A stretch of DNA of 7,185 nt from Rhizobiaceae bacterium UBA1291. GTDB lineage: Bacteria > Pseudomonadota > Alphaproteobacteria > Rhizobiales > Rhizobiaceae. The notes under the pieces are model-generated. The model was given only the letters and a program-made list of their open reading frames with translations. It was not told the origin of the DNA and did not search any database. Each line of letters starts with the position of its first letter. Position 1 is the stretch's first letter. This document shows positions 1-6,163 of this stretch, piece by piece. The position numbers were made by a program, and so were the translations under genes. Where the stretch lies: assembly GCA_002307905.1 (NCBI GenBank), contig DBUL01000009.1:5577-12761 (forward strand), written 5' to 3'.

Positions 1-2
1 AC

Positions 3-1436
3 GTCTACGTGACCCCTTACCTCAATGAAGCGCAGATGACTTCGGGAACGCTCGCCTACAGCTTCGGGCTCGGAAAGGCTGTCGTTTCAACCCCCTATTG
101 GCATGCAAGAGAACTGCTGGGCGATGGGCGCGGTTGCCTCGTGCCGTTTAACGCACCACCGGAGACCGCCGACGCCATCGCCCAACTGCTGAGTGACGCA
201 CCGCGTCGGCAGGCGATGCGAGAGCGGGCCTATGCCAGCAGCCGGTCCATGACCTGGGATCAGACGGCGCAGAAATACTTCGCAACCTTTATGGACGCCT
301 TGCGCGACCAGCCGGCCAAGCCGCTGGCGTCTCGTGCCCAAAGCGTTGTTCTGGCCAGCCCGGGAGGGCCAAGCATCAATTGCGCACATCTCTTGGCGAT
401 GTGCGACGACACCGGAATCGTACAGCATGCCGTCAATTCGGTGCCGGACCGTTTGCACGGCTATTGCGTCGATGACAATGCGCGCGCGCTGATCCTTGCA
501 TGCGGTTTGTGGGCGGCGGGTGAAAAGGGATTGCCAGACCCCTTGGTGGCGCGTTTCGCGGCCTTTGTTCAACACGCCTGGAATGTCGACCTGGGGCGCT
601 TCCGCAATTTCATGGGGTTCAGCCGCACATGGCTGGAGGACAGAGGCTCTGAAGACAGTCATGGTCGGACGCTCTGGGCGCTTGGCGTTTGCGCCTCGAG
701 CGACAAGGACCAGGGGCGTCGCGACTGGGCAGCCGCGCTCTTTCCGCAAGCGCTGAAGGTCGTGGAGAGTTTCACCTCCCCGCGCGCCTGGGCGTTTACC
801 TTGCTCGGCCTCGACAGCTATTGTAGCGTCCGGCCGGACGATCATGGTGCAGTGCACCTCCGAACGCTGCTGGCGGATCGACTAATCGACCTGCTGGCGC
901 TTGCAGAAGCGCCGGACTGGTTCTGGTTCGAGCAGGGCCTCTCCTACGACAATGCGCGTTTGAGCGAGGCTCTGATCCGCACCGGTAGCGCAACGGGGTC
1001 GGCCCGATACACGGACGCGGGCGTGCGCACCCTGACCTGGCTGATGACGCGCCAGACCGCGGCAGAGGGCCATTTCAGGCCTGTGGGCACCGAGGGTTTC
1101 CACGATGTGCGCAAGCGGCCCCGGCTGTTCGATCAGCAGCCGGTCGAAGCGACAGCGACAATCTCTGCCTGCATCGCCGCATGGCGGGTGACCGGCGACA
1201 GCGACTGGCGCGACGCCGCCTGGCGCGTGTTCAGCTGGTTCACCGGCAACAATGATCTCGGCGTACCGTTGATCGATGAAGCAACAGGCGCCTGCCTCGA
1301 CGGTTTGCATGCCGATCGGCCAAACCAGAACCGCGGCGGTGAATCCGCAATCTGTCTGCTGATTAGCATTGTCGAAATGCGCGAGCTGTCGCAACTGGGG
1401 GGGCGCCGCCCCGGAACCTTCGAATGGCGTGCCTGA
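3..1436 (+). CDS. Glycosyltransferase (GT4-like) C-terminal part fused to a helical toroid domain; 5'-truncated
   Basis: The reading frame is open from the left window edge, so the true start lies outside; 477 codons are visible. Nucleotides 3 to about 310 match the C-terminal half of a GT-B fold, GT4-like glycosyltransferase: the nucleotide-sugar-binding segment reads YLNEAQMTSGTLAYSFGLGK, followed by STPYWHARELL and GRGCLVPF. The first Glu of the usual EX7E motif is present (NEAQ), but the second position is Leu. From about nt 345 to the end there is a separate domain of roughly 360 residues, rich in amphipathic helices. Its landmarks are YCVDDNARALI (nt 462-494), WFEQGLSYDNARLSEALI (nt 924-977), FDQQPVEATATISA (nt 1128-1169) and PNQNRGGESAICLL (nt 1320-1361). 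This pattern suggests an (alpha/alpha)6 toroid as in six-hairpin glycosidases, an inference from repeated helices and Asp-Asn-Ala-Arg motifs. The domain's function is not known to me. The protein is probably cytosolic, as no membrane segment is visible. The next gene overlaps its end by 8 nt. Substrate unknown; the family call is firm and the fused-domain call moderate. Confidence 0.8.
   Translation, partial: VYVTPYLNEAQMTSGTLAYSFGLGKAVVSTPYWHARELLGDGRGCLVPFNAPPETADAIAQLLSDAPRRQAMRERAYASSRSMTWDQTAQKYFATFMDALRDQPAKPLASRAQSVVLASPGGPSINCAHLLAMCDDTGIVQHAVNSVPDRLHGYCVDDNARALILACGLWAAGEKGLPDPLVARFAAFVQHAWNVDLGRFRNFMGFSRTWLEDRGSEDSHGRTLWALGVCASSDKDQGRRDWAAALFPQALKVVESFTSPRAWAFTLLGLDSYCSVRPDDHGAVHLRTLLADRLIDLLALAEAPDWFWFEQGLSYDNARLSEALIRTGSATGSARYTDAGVRTLTWLMTRQTAAEGHFRPVGTEGFHDVRKRPRLFDQQPVEATATISACIAAWRVTGDSDWRDAAWRVFSWFTGNNDLGVPLIDEATGACLDGLHADRPNQNRGGESAICLLISIVEMRELSQLGGRRPGTFEWRA
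1397..1412 (+). other. G7 run and short GC hairpin before the gene junction
   Basis: Seven consecutive G residues (1397-1403) run into a small inverted repeat: GGGGC at 1400-1404 and GCCCC at 1408-1412, with a 3-nt loop. It lies inside the last codons of the glycosyltransferase gene and ends 16 nt before the GTG start of the GH130 gene. In mRNA it could hinder or tune initiation at that GTG, and the G run is a possible slippage site. The sequence is certain; any function is inference. Confidence 0.35.
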
Positions 1437-2784
1437 CCAGGACGCCATCTCCATCACAACCGATAGCAACGCCGAGGCGACATTGTCCCATCCCGCATTC
1501 CTGACCCGCCAAGCTCTCCACCTTCGTCCCGATTCATCCCGGGTGATCGTACGTCCCTTCAAACCGGCCACGGAACCGCGTGATCTCAATTCGACCGAGA
1601 GGTCGCGGGCAAACAACATCGTCGAGAGGGTTCTCTCCCTGGATGATCAGGCCACGGCAACTCAACTGTCTGATATTCTAGAGAATTTCGAGGGCCGGCA
1701 TCGCAATCTGCTGAGAATATTCGAGGCCCGGGCAGATGCCATGGAGGAGGCGTTCACCGGACATGTCGCCTTCAGTCAGATGCAGCGCCAGCTTGTCGGT
1801 GCCTATTTCCTCAACGAATATTCCTTCGAGGCTGCGGCATTATTCAATCCGAGCATCGTGGCGCATCCCGACCAGAGCGGGGCGTCACCCGGCGGTTTGC
1901 GTTTCATCCTCAGCCTACGCGCCGTCGGGGAAGGGCATATCTCGTCCTTGACCTTCAGGTCAGGCGAAGTGGCCGCCAATGGCGCGGTTCTGATTGATCC
2001 GCCTGAAAGGCTTGCCTCGCTGCCGCAGGTTCTCGGCACCACGGTGCTCGATGACCACGATGGGGTCGATCTTGCCTTCAAGGACGACAGCGATGTCAGC
2101 GAGCGCGTGATCTTTCCGGTGACAGCTGCGCAATCCAACGGCATCGAGGATGCCCGCTTCGTGCAGTTTACGGATGAAGGCAAGTCAACCTATTACGCGA
2201 CCTATACCGCCTATAGCGGCCAGGGGATCCGCTCGGAATTGATCGAAACGACCGATTTCATCAATTTCCACATGACCGCGCTTCAAGGAGCTGCGGCCCG
2301 CAACAAGGGCATGGCGCTCTTTCCCCGCAAGATCGACGGCAGGTTCGCCATGATCGCCCGCCAGGACAATGAGAACCTCTATCTCATCTATTCGGACGAT
2401 CTGCACTACTGGGACGGGGGCAAGATGCTGATGGAACCGAAGTTCCCCTGGGAGTTCGTGCAGATCGGCAACTGCGGCTCGCCCATCGAATTGGAGGAGG
2501 GCTGGCTGCTGCTAACCCACGGTGTGGGCCCGATGCGCCGCTATTCGATCGGCGCCACGCTTCTCGACAAGCGCGATCCCTCGCGGATAATTGCACGCTC
2601 GGTCGAGCCGCTCCTGCACCCGGAACCCTCCGAGAGGGAGGGATATGTGCCGAATGTCGTCTATACCTGCGGCGCAATCCGCCATGGCAATCTGATCGTC
2701 CTGCCCTACGCGATTTCGGACAGCTATTCGAACTTCGCCACGATGAGCATTGGGGCGCTGTTGGCGGCCATGGCGCTCGTGTAG
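1429..2784 (+). CDS. GH130-family beta-mannoside phosphorylase / glycosidase
   Basis: The 451-residue protein begins with about 110 residues of helical, charged sequence and continues as a five-bladed beta-propeller of glycoside hydrolase family 130. Visible family landmarks (GTG start numbering) are FNPSI around Asn140-Pro141, LRAVGEGHISS with Arg164, GIEDARF with Asp241 in the position of the conserved ED-R segment, THGVGPMRRYSIGA with His364, and REGYVPNVVY around Glu404. Known GH130 enzymes cleave beta-1,4- or beta-1,2-mannosides, mostly by phosphorolysis releasing mannose 1-phosphate; some are hydrolases. Retention of Arg164 and His364, positions linked to phosphate binding in the phosphorylases, leans towards a phosphorylase, but the substrate cannot be read from sequence. 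GTG at 1429 is chosen because the family-like sequence starts soon after it and no in-frame ATG is near; the alternative TTG at 1369 would overlap the previous gene by 68 nt. No good Shine-Dalgarno is seen, so translation is probably coupled to the upstream gene, whose TGA overlaps the start (GTGCCTGA). No signal peptide, so cytosolic action is likely. Confidence 0.85.
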   Translation: MPDQDAISITTDSNAEATLSHPAFLTRQALHLRPDSSRVIVRPFKPATEPRDLNSTERSRANNIVERVLSLDDQATATQLSDILENFEGRHRNLLRIFEARADAMEEAFTGHVAFSQMQRQLVGAYFLNEYSFEAAALFNPSIVAHPDQSGASPGGLRFILSLRAVGEGHISSLTFRSGEVAANGAVLIDPPERLASLPQVLGTTVLDDHDGVDLAFKDDSDVSERVIFPVTAAQSNGIEDARFVQFTDEGKSTYYATYTAYSGQGIRSELIETTDFINFHMTALQGAAARNKGMALFPRKIDGRFAMIARQDNENLYLIYSDDLHYWDGGKMLMEPKFPWEFVQIGNCGSPIELEEGWLLLTHGVGPMRRYSIGATLLDKRDPSRIIARSVEPLLHPEPSEREGYVPNVVYTCGAIRHGNLIVLPYAISDSYSNFATMSIGALLAAMALV

Positions 2785-2837
2785 GATGGCAACCGGCATC
2801 CCCGGGCCTTCCATGATGCGATCACCATCGGCGTGCA

Positions 2838-2861
2838 GGACAACGGCCGACAGCGTTGTCC
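2838..2861. terminator. Possible bidirectional hairpin between convergent genes
   Basis: A perfect 8-bp inverted repeat, GGACAACG (2838-2845) and CGTTGTCC (2854-2861), encloses an 8-nt loop. It sits 53 nt after the GH130 stop and 10 nt after the stop of the PAS-GAF-GGDEF-EAL gene on the other strand. The position fits a shared terminator or 3'-end stabilising hairpin. There is no T-run on either side, so it is not a classical intrinsic terminator, and an operator-like site is also possible. Confidence 0.35.
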
Positions 2862-2871
2862 AAGGAGTGGT

Positions 2872-5190
2872 CTATTGCCGACCTAGAAGCGGGGCGGAAC
2901 GGAGAAGCGCCTCGCATTGTTCGGCATCAATCGGCCTGCTGAAATAATAGCCCTGCATGTCTTCGCACCCGCATTGCAGAAGGAAAGCGGCCTGGGTTGC
3001 CGTCTCGACGCCTTCGGCGATTACGTTCAAGCCCAGCTTTTGCGCAAGCGAAACAATAGCCGCAGTGATCGCCATATTACCGGCATCTTCCGGAATATCG
3101 GCGACAAAGGAGCGATCGATCTTCAACCGGGATACCGGGAAGCTGTTCAGGGCGCTCAGGCTCGAATAGCCGGTTCCGAAATCATCAATCGCGAGCTTCA
3201 CGCCGAGCCCGGTCAGTTGTCGCATGCGGTCGATCGCGCCGTTCATGTCCTGCATGATCAGGCTTTCAGTGACTTCAAGCTCAAGGTATTGGGGATCTAG
3301 GCCACTGGTCGCAAGCGCATCTGCCACCTGCGATACCCAGGCTCTTTCCCTGAACTGGCGGGCCGACACATTCACGCTCATGACCAGGGGTGGGAGACCC
3401 TGTTCCTGCCACGTTTTTGCCTGCCTGCACGCCTCGTTCAAGACCCAGTCGCCAATGTTGGCAATAAGTCCCGTCTCTTCAGCCAACGGAATGAAGTCCG
3501 AGGGAAATACCAGGCCGAGCTGAGGATGTTGCCAGCGTATCAGCGCTTCCACACCAGAGACAGCACCGGACTGCTGGTTCCACTGAGGCTGGAAGTGCAG
3601 GACGAATTCGTCCTTCCCTAGACCCTGGCGCATCTGTTCGGTCAGCTTGAGCTTCTCGTGAGCCGTCTCTGGCATTTCGGTTGAGAAGATCTGCAAGTTG
3701 TCGCGGCCGACTTCCTTTGCCCGATACATCGCAGCGTCGGCGTTCAGCAGCAATTGCGCGACTGACATGCCGTGAACAGGGTAGCATGCGACGCCGATAC
3801 TGCTCGTGACATGAAAATGCATACCTTCCAGAAGCATCGGTTCGGCAATCCGCCTGCGCACGTGCTCAAATTTCTCCGAGAGCGAGCTGTCGGCGCCGCG
3901 TGCGATGGGGAGGGCGATTATGAACTCGTCGCCCCCGACCCGCGCCACCATTCCGCTGTCCTCAACGCATTCGCGCATTCTGGCCGCCGTAATCTTCAAG
4001 AGATCGTCACCGGCCGCATGACCCAGGCTGTCGTTTACCAGCTTGAAATTGTCCAGGTCCACGAAGGCGACCGCCACGTCTCGGCCAGCTTTTTCAGCGG
4101 AAGCCAGCAGATTCTCAAATTCCGCATCCAAGTGCAGTCTATTCGGCAGTCCCGTCAGGGCGTCGTGACGGGCCAGAAAGCTGATGCGCGCTTCCGCACG
4201 GCTCCGTTCAATCGCAATGCCGGCAAGATCCGCAGCCAGTCCGATCAGATCATTATGCCTGGGATCCGGAGCGCCAGGCCTTTCCGAATAGAGGTCGAGT
4301 GTCCCAAGGACCTTGCCTTGAGACCGGATGGGCATTGACCGGCACGACCGCAATCCCAAGCGTCGCGCCATTCTGAGACAATGCTCCGAGGGAGGCGCGT
4401 CCATCAAATCGAGCGCGCTCTGCGGCTCGCCGGAAAAAGCCGCTCTGCCTGAAATGCCGGAATCGTGGCTTACCTCGATCAGGTTGACCAACTGGCAGTA
4501 CTCGGCAGGAAGCGAAGGAGCGGCGCCCAGGGACAGTTGGCGACCGTCGTCGGTCATGACCATAACCGCTGCGCGTGTGTCTCCCATTCGCGCCTCGATC
4601 ATCAAGACCAGCTCTTCAAGCAACCGATCGAGTGGCATCCCTTTTGCCACCAGTTCCAGAAGTCGCGCCTGGGTCTGCAAAAGATGCTCGGCGGCTTTGC
4701 GCGCAGTGATATCGCGGGACATGCCGACAACGCCGATCGATTCCCCTTTGCCGTTGCGTAACGGCACCCGCGACATCATCAGCCACCGCTCGTCGCCGCC
4801 TCGAAGCGCACGTTCCTCGATACCGAGATCAGCAAGGCCGCTCGTCATCACCCTGCGCTCGACCTCTGCGATGCTCGTGGCTGCGTCGAAGGAGTGGAGG
4901 TCGAAATCCGTCTTGCCGATCAATTCGCTCGCGTGGTCAAAGCCGTTATCGCGAACGACCGCTTCATTGACGAACAGAAAGTGACCATCCGCGTCCTTGG
5001 CATAAATGTAGTCCGGGATATGATTGATCATCGCCTCGAGCCAATTGTGGCGCTCGGCGGCCTCTTGTTCAACAGCCCTGAGATAGCTCATCGCGTTTGC
5101 CAGGCGATCAGTTTCGGTCTCAGCTCCAGTCACGGGAGCGATCCGACCTTCATTCAAGAGGGGCCTTTTTGTCATCGAATTTTCCGTCAC
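2872..5190 (-). CDS. PAS-GAF-GGDEF-EAL cyclic-di-GMP signalling protein (diguanylate cyclase/phosphodiesterase)
   Basis: This 772-residue protein has an N-terminal helical segment, a PAS domain with its PAC end (about residues 49-168, ending GVVGMSRDITARK), a GAF domain (about 175-331), a GGDEF domain (about 336-500) and an EAL domain (about 512-765). GGDEF domains join two GTP into c-di-GMP; EAL domains cut it to pGpG. Both look competent. The cyclase has DLDNFKLVNDSLGH and an exact GGDEF (419-423). The EAL half has EAL (548-550) in VEALIRW, Asn607 in NVSARQF, EVTE with Glu639 and Glu642, DDFGTGYSS (669-677), Lys690, Glu726 and Glu729 of AEGVE, and QGYYFSRP. The product-inhibition RxxD motif is absent: Glu410 and Gly413 occupy its Arg and Asp positions. 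No membrane segment or signal peptide is seen, so PAS and GAF probably sense a cytosolic signal. The listed start is GTG at 5190; ATG at 5175 (five residues shorter, weak GGA upstream) is equally plausible. The gene is convergent with the GH130 gene. Which activity dominates cannot be told. Confidence 0.95.
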   Translation of the reverse strand: MTENSMTKRPLLNEGRIAPVTGAETETDRLANAMSYLRAVEQEAAERHNWLEAMINHIPDYIYAKDADGHFLFVNEAVVRDNGFDHASELIGKTDFDLHSFDAATSIAEVERRVMTSGLADLGIEERALRGGDERWLMMSRVPLRNGKGESIGVVGMSRDITARKAAEHLLQTQARLLELVAKGMPLDRLLEELVLMIEARMGDTRAAVMVMTDDGRQLSLGAAPSLPAEYCQLVNLIEVSHDSGISGRAAFSGEPQSALDLMDAPPSEHCLRMARRLGLRSCRSMPIRSQGKVLGTLDLYSERPGAPDPRHNDLIGLAADLAGIAIERSRAEARISFLARHDALTGLPNRLHLDAEFENLLASAEKAGRDVAVAFVDLDNFKLVNDSLGHAAGDDLLKITAARMRECVEDSGMVARVGGDEFIIALPIARGADSSLSEKFEHVRRRIAEPMLLEGMHFHVTSSIGVACYPVHGMSVAQLLLNADAAMYRAKEVGRDNLQIFSTEMPETAHEKLKLTEQMRQGLGKDEFVLHFQPQWNQQSGAVSGVEALIRWQHPQLGLVFPSDFIPLAEETGLIANIGDWVLNEACRQAKTWQEQGLPPLVMSVNVSARQFRERAWVSQVADALATSGLDPQYLELEVTESLIMQDMNGAIDRMRQLTGLGVKLAIDDFGTGYSSLSALNSFPVSRLKIDRSFVADIPEDAGNMAITAAIVSLAQKLGLNVIAEGVETATQAAFLLQCGCEDMQGYYFSRPIDAEQCEALLRSAPLLGRQ

Positions 5191-5211
5191 AGGGGTCGAA
5201 CATGCCCTGTG
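5188..5211. repeat. 7-bp inverted repeat overlapping the GGDEF/EAL gene start
   Basis: CACAGGG (5188-5194) and CCCTGTG (5205-5211) form a perfect dyad with a 10-bp spacer. On the minus strand the last three bases of the dyad are the GTG start codon at 5190. In mRNA the start codon would be paired in a GC-rich stem; if ATG 5175 is used instead, the stem ends 12 nt before the start. It may be an RNA hairpin or a regulator-binding dyad; the role is inferred. Confidence 0.4.
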
Positions 5212-5229
5212 TGAGGTATGATCCCAGAT

Positions 5230-5259
5230 ATGATAACTTCGCGTAAATTCGTGTGCGAA
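5230..5259 (-). promoter_or_regulatory. Weak sigma70-like promoter candidate for the GGDEF/EAL gene
   Basis: Read on the minus strand, TTCGCA (5259-5254, 4 of 6 matches to TTGACA) and TATCAT (5235-5230, 5 of 6 matches to TATAAT) are separated by 18 bp. Transcription would start near 5222, giving a leader of about 30 nt. It lies in the only noncoding stretch upstream of the gene. Such weak matches arise easily by chance, so this is tentative. Confidence 0.25.
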
Positions 5260-5265
5260 ATTCGT
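5245..5265. repeat. 8-bp tandem-spaced direct repeat in the leader region
   Basis: AAATTCGT occurs at 5245-5252 and again at 5258-5265, a 13-bp period. An overlapping inverted pair TTCGC (5238-5242) and GCGAA (5255-5259) is also present. The cluster covers the -35 and spacer of the tentative promoter, where a transcription factor could bind. Regulator unknown. Confidence 0.3.
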
Positions 5266-5389
5266 CCCCTTCCGAGGAGCTTCTTGCGACTGTTCGTGAG
5301 CGCAGCCGCGCCGTCAGGGGGTGGGCATAGGCGAAATGCGCCGGGGGTTGATGCGTTTGTAAATTGGAGGCGTTGGGATCAGAGCACGG

Positions 5390-6160
5390 TTAGTCGACCC
5401 ATCGGGGCTTGCGCTTTTCGGCGAAGGCCGCACGGCCTTCACGGGCCTCGGCGGTGTCTGCGAGATCGGCGATCTTGCGTTCGGCGAAGGCGAGCCTGTC
5501 ATCGGCCCGCATCTCCCGCATCTCGCGCAGCGCCTTCTTTCCGGCAGCGATCGCCGCAGGGGAGCCTTGGTCGAGCCTCTCCAGAACAGCGGACAGGCTC
5601 GCGTCGAGCTCAGCTGACGGCACGCAACGTGTGATCAGTCCGCTCGATTCGGCCAGCGTCGCAGGAATGCCGTCGCCGAGATAGGCCATTTCCTGTAGCC
5701 GCCTCAGATCCATTTGCGGCATCAACTTCGCCGTAACCATCATCGGGAACAGGCCGACTCGGACCTCCGGCAGGCCGAATTTCGCATGCTCGGCGGCATA
5801 GGCGAGGTCGCAGGCAGCGACGAGGCCGATGCCACCGGCAAGGGCGGAGCCGTTGATACGTGCGATCACCAACCTGCTGCAAGTTTCGATGGCACGCAGG
5901 ATTTCGGCAATCGGATTGGCGCCGCCTTCGAACCGGAACATCCCGCCGGCGCTTTCCTTGAGGTCTGCGCCCGAGCAGAAGCTGCGTTCGCCGGCGCCTG
6001 TCAGCACCACCGCCCGTAGCGTCTCGTCAGACGAGGCCATGTGGAATGCTTCGACAAGGCCTTTGGCCAGGGCCGCATTGAGCGCATTGTGCACTTCGGG
6101 GCGATTGAGCGTCAGCCACAAGACCTTGCCTCGGCGCTCAATGAGCAGTTCATTGGCCAT
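5390..6160 (-). CDS. Enoyl-CoA hydratase/isomerase family protein, probable methylglutaconyl-CoA hydratase (LiuC-like)
   Basis: This 256-residue crotonase-fold protein is of usual family length. Landmarks are LTLNRPEVHNALN (17-29), the oxyanion-hole segment SFCSGADLKE (60-69), INGSALAGGIGLVAACDLA (102-120) and FGLPEVRVGLFP (128-139), with a C-terminal helical tail ending AEKRKPRW. Of the two Glu residues used by classical hydratases, the second is kept as Glu132, while the position of the first (Glu144 of rat crotonase) is Gly112. As I recall, LiuC-type members also have Gly there, so this does not rule out hydratase activity. The context decides the call: it lies 3 nt after HMG-CoA lyase and follows a biotin-carrying carboxylase, so the predicted reaction is hydration of 3-methylglutaconyl-CoA to HMG-CoA in leucine/isovalerate breakdown. 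The ATG at 6160 is supported by a strong Shine-Dalgarno. It is the last gene of the operon; no clear terminator follows. The family is certain; the exact substrate is inferred. Confidence 0.85.
   Translation of the reverse strand: MANELLIERRGKVLWLTLNRPEVHNALNAALAKGLVEAFHMASSDETLRAVVLTGAGERSFCSGADLKESAGGMFRFEGGANPIAEILRAIETCSRLVIARINGSALAGGIGLVAACDLAYAAEHAKFGLPEVRVGLFPMMVTAKLMPQMDLRRLQEMAYLGDGIPATLAESSGLITRCVPSAELDASLSAVLERLDQGSPAAIAAGKKALREMREMRADDRLAFAERKIADLADTAEAREGRAAFAEKRKPRWVD
5423..5440. repeat. Near-perfect 18-bp palindrome inside the hydratase gene 3' end
   Basis: GAAGGCCG (5423-5430) and CGGCCTTC (5433-5440) are exact reverse complements separated by CA. It falls within codons for EGRAAF (241-246), a segment common in this protein family, so it is most simply a by-product of coding and GC bias. 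As RNA it could form a stable hairpin near the operon's 3' end. Confidence 0.25.
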
Positions 6161-6163
6161 TTC

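Noticed and set aside
9..11. GTG as the true start of the first gene
   Set aside because: The frame stays open to the window edge and the GTG codes for Val within a conserved glycosyltransferase strand, so the gene is truncated rather than starting here.
1369..1371. TTG as the GH130 start
   Set aside because: It would add 20 residues without family features and overlap the upstream gene by 68 nt; GTG 1429 is simpler.
87..1619. Minus-strand open frames of 256 and 245 codons opposite the glycosyltransferase fusion
   Set aside because: The plus-strand protein has clear conserved motifs throughout; the antisense translations resemble nothing.
2785..2886. Open 33-codon extension after the GH130 TAG, possible readthrough or remnant of a gene
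   Set aside because: The GH130 protein already ends as the family does, and the extension has no recognisable similarity.
3772..4984. Two overlapping plus-strand open frames opposite the GGDEF/GAF region
   Set aside because: They are antisense to intact catalytic and sensor domains and show no family features or ribosome-binding sites.
5330..5342. Small GGCG/CGCC hairpin after the hydratase gene as terminator
   Set aside because: Only 4 bp of stem, no T-run, and such pairs are common in GC-rich DNA.
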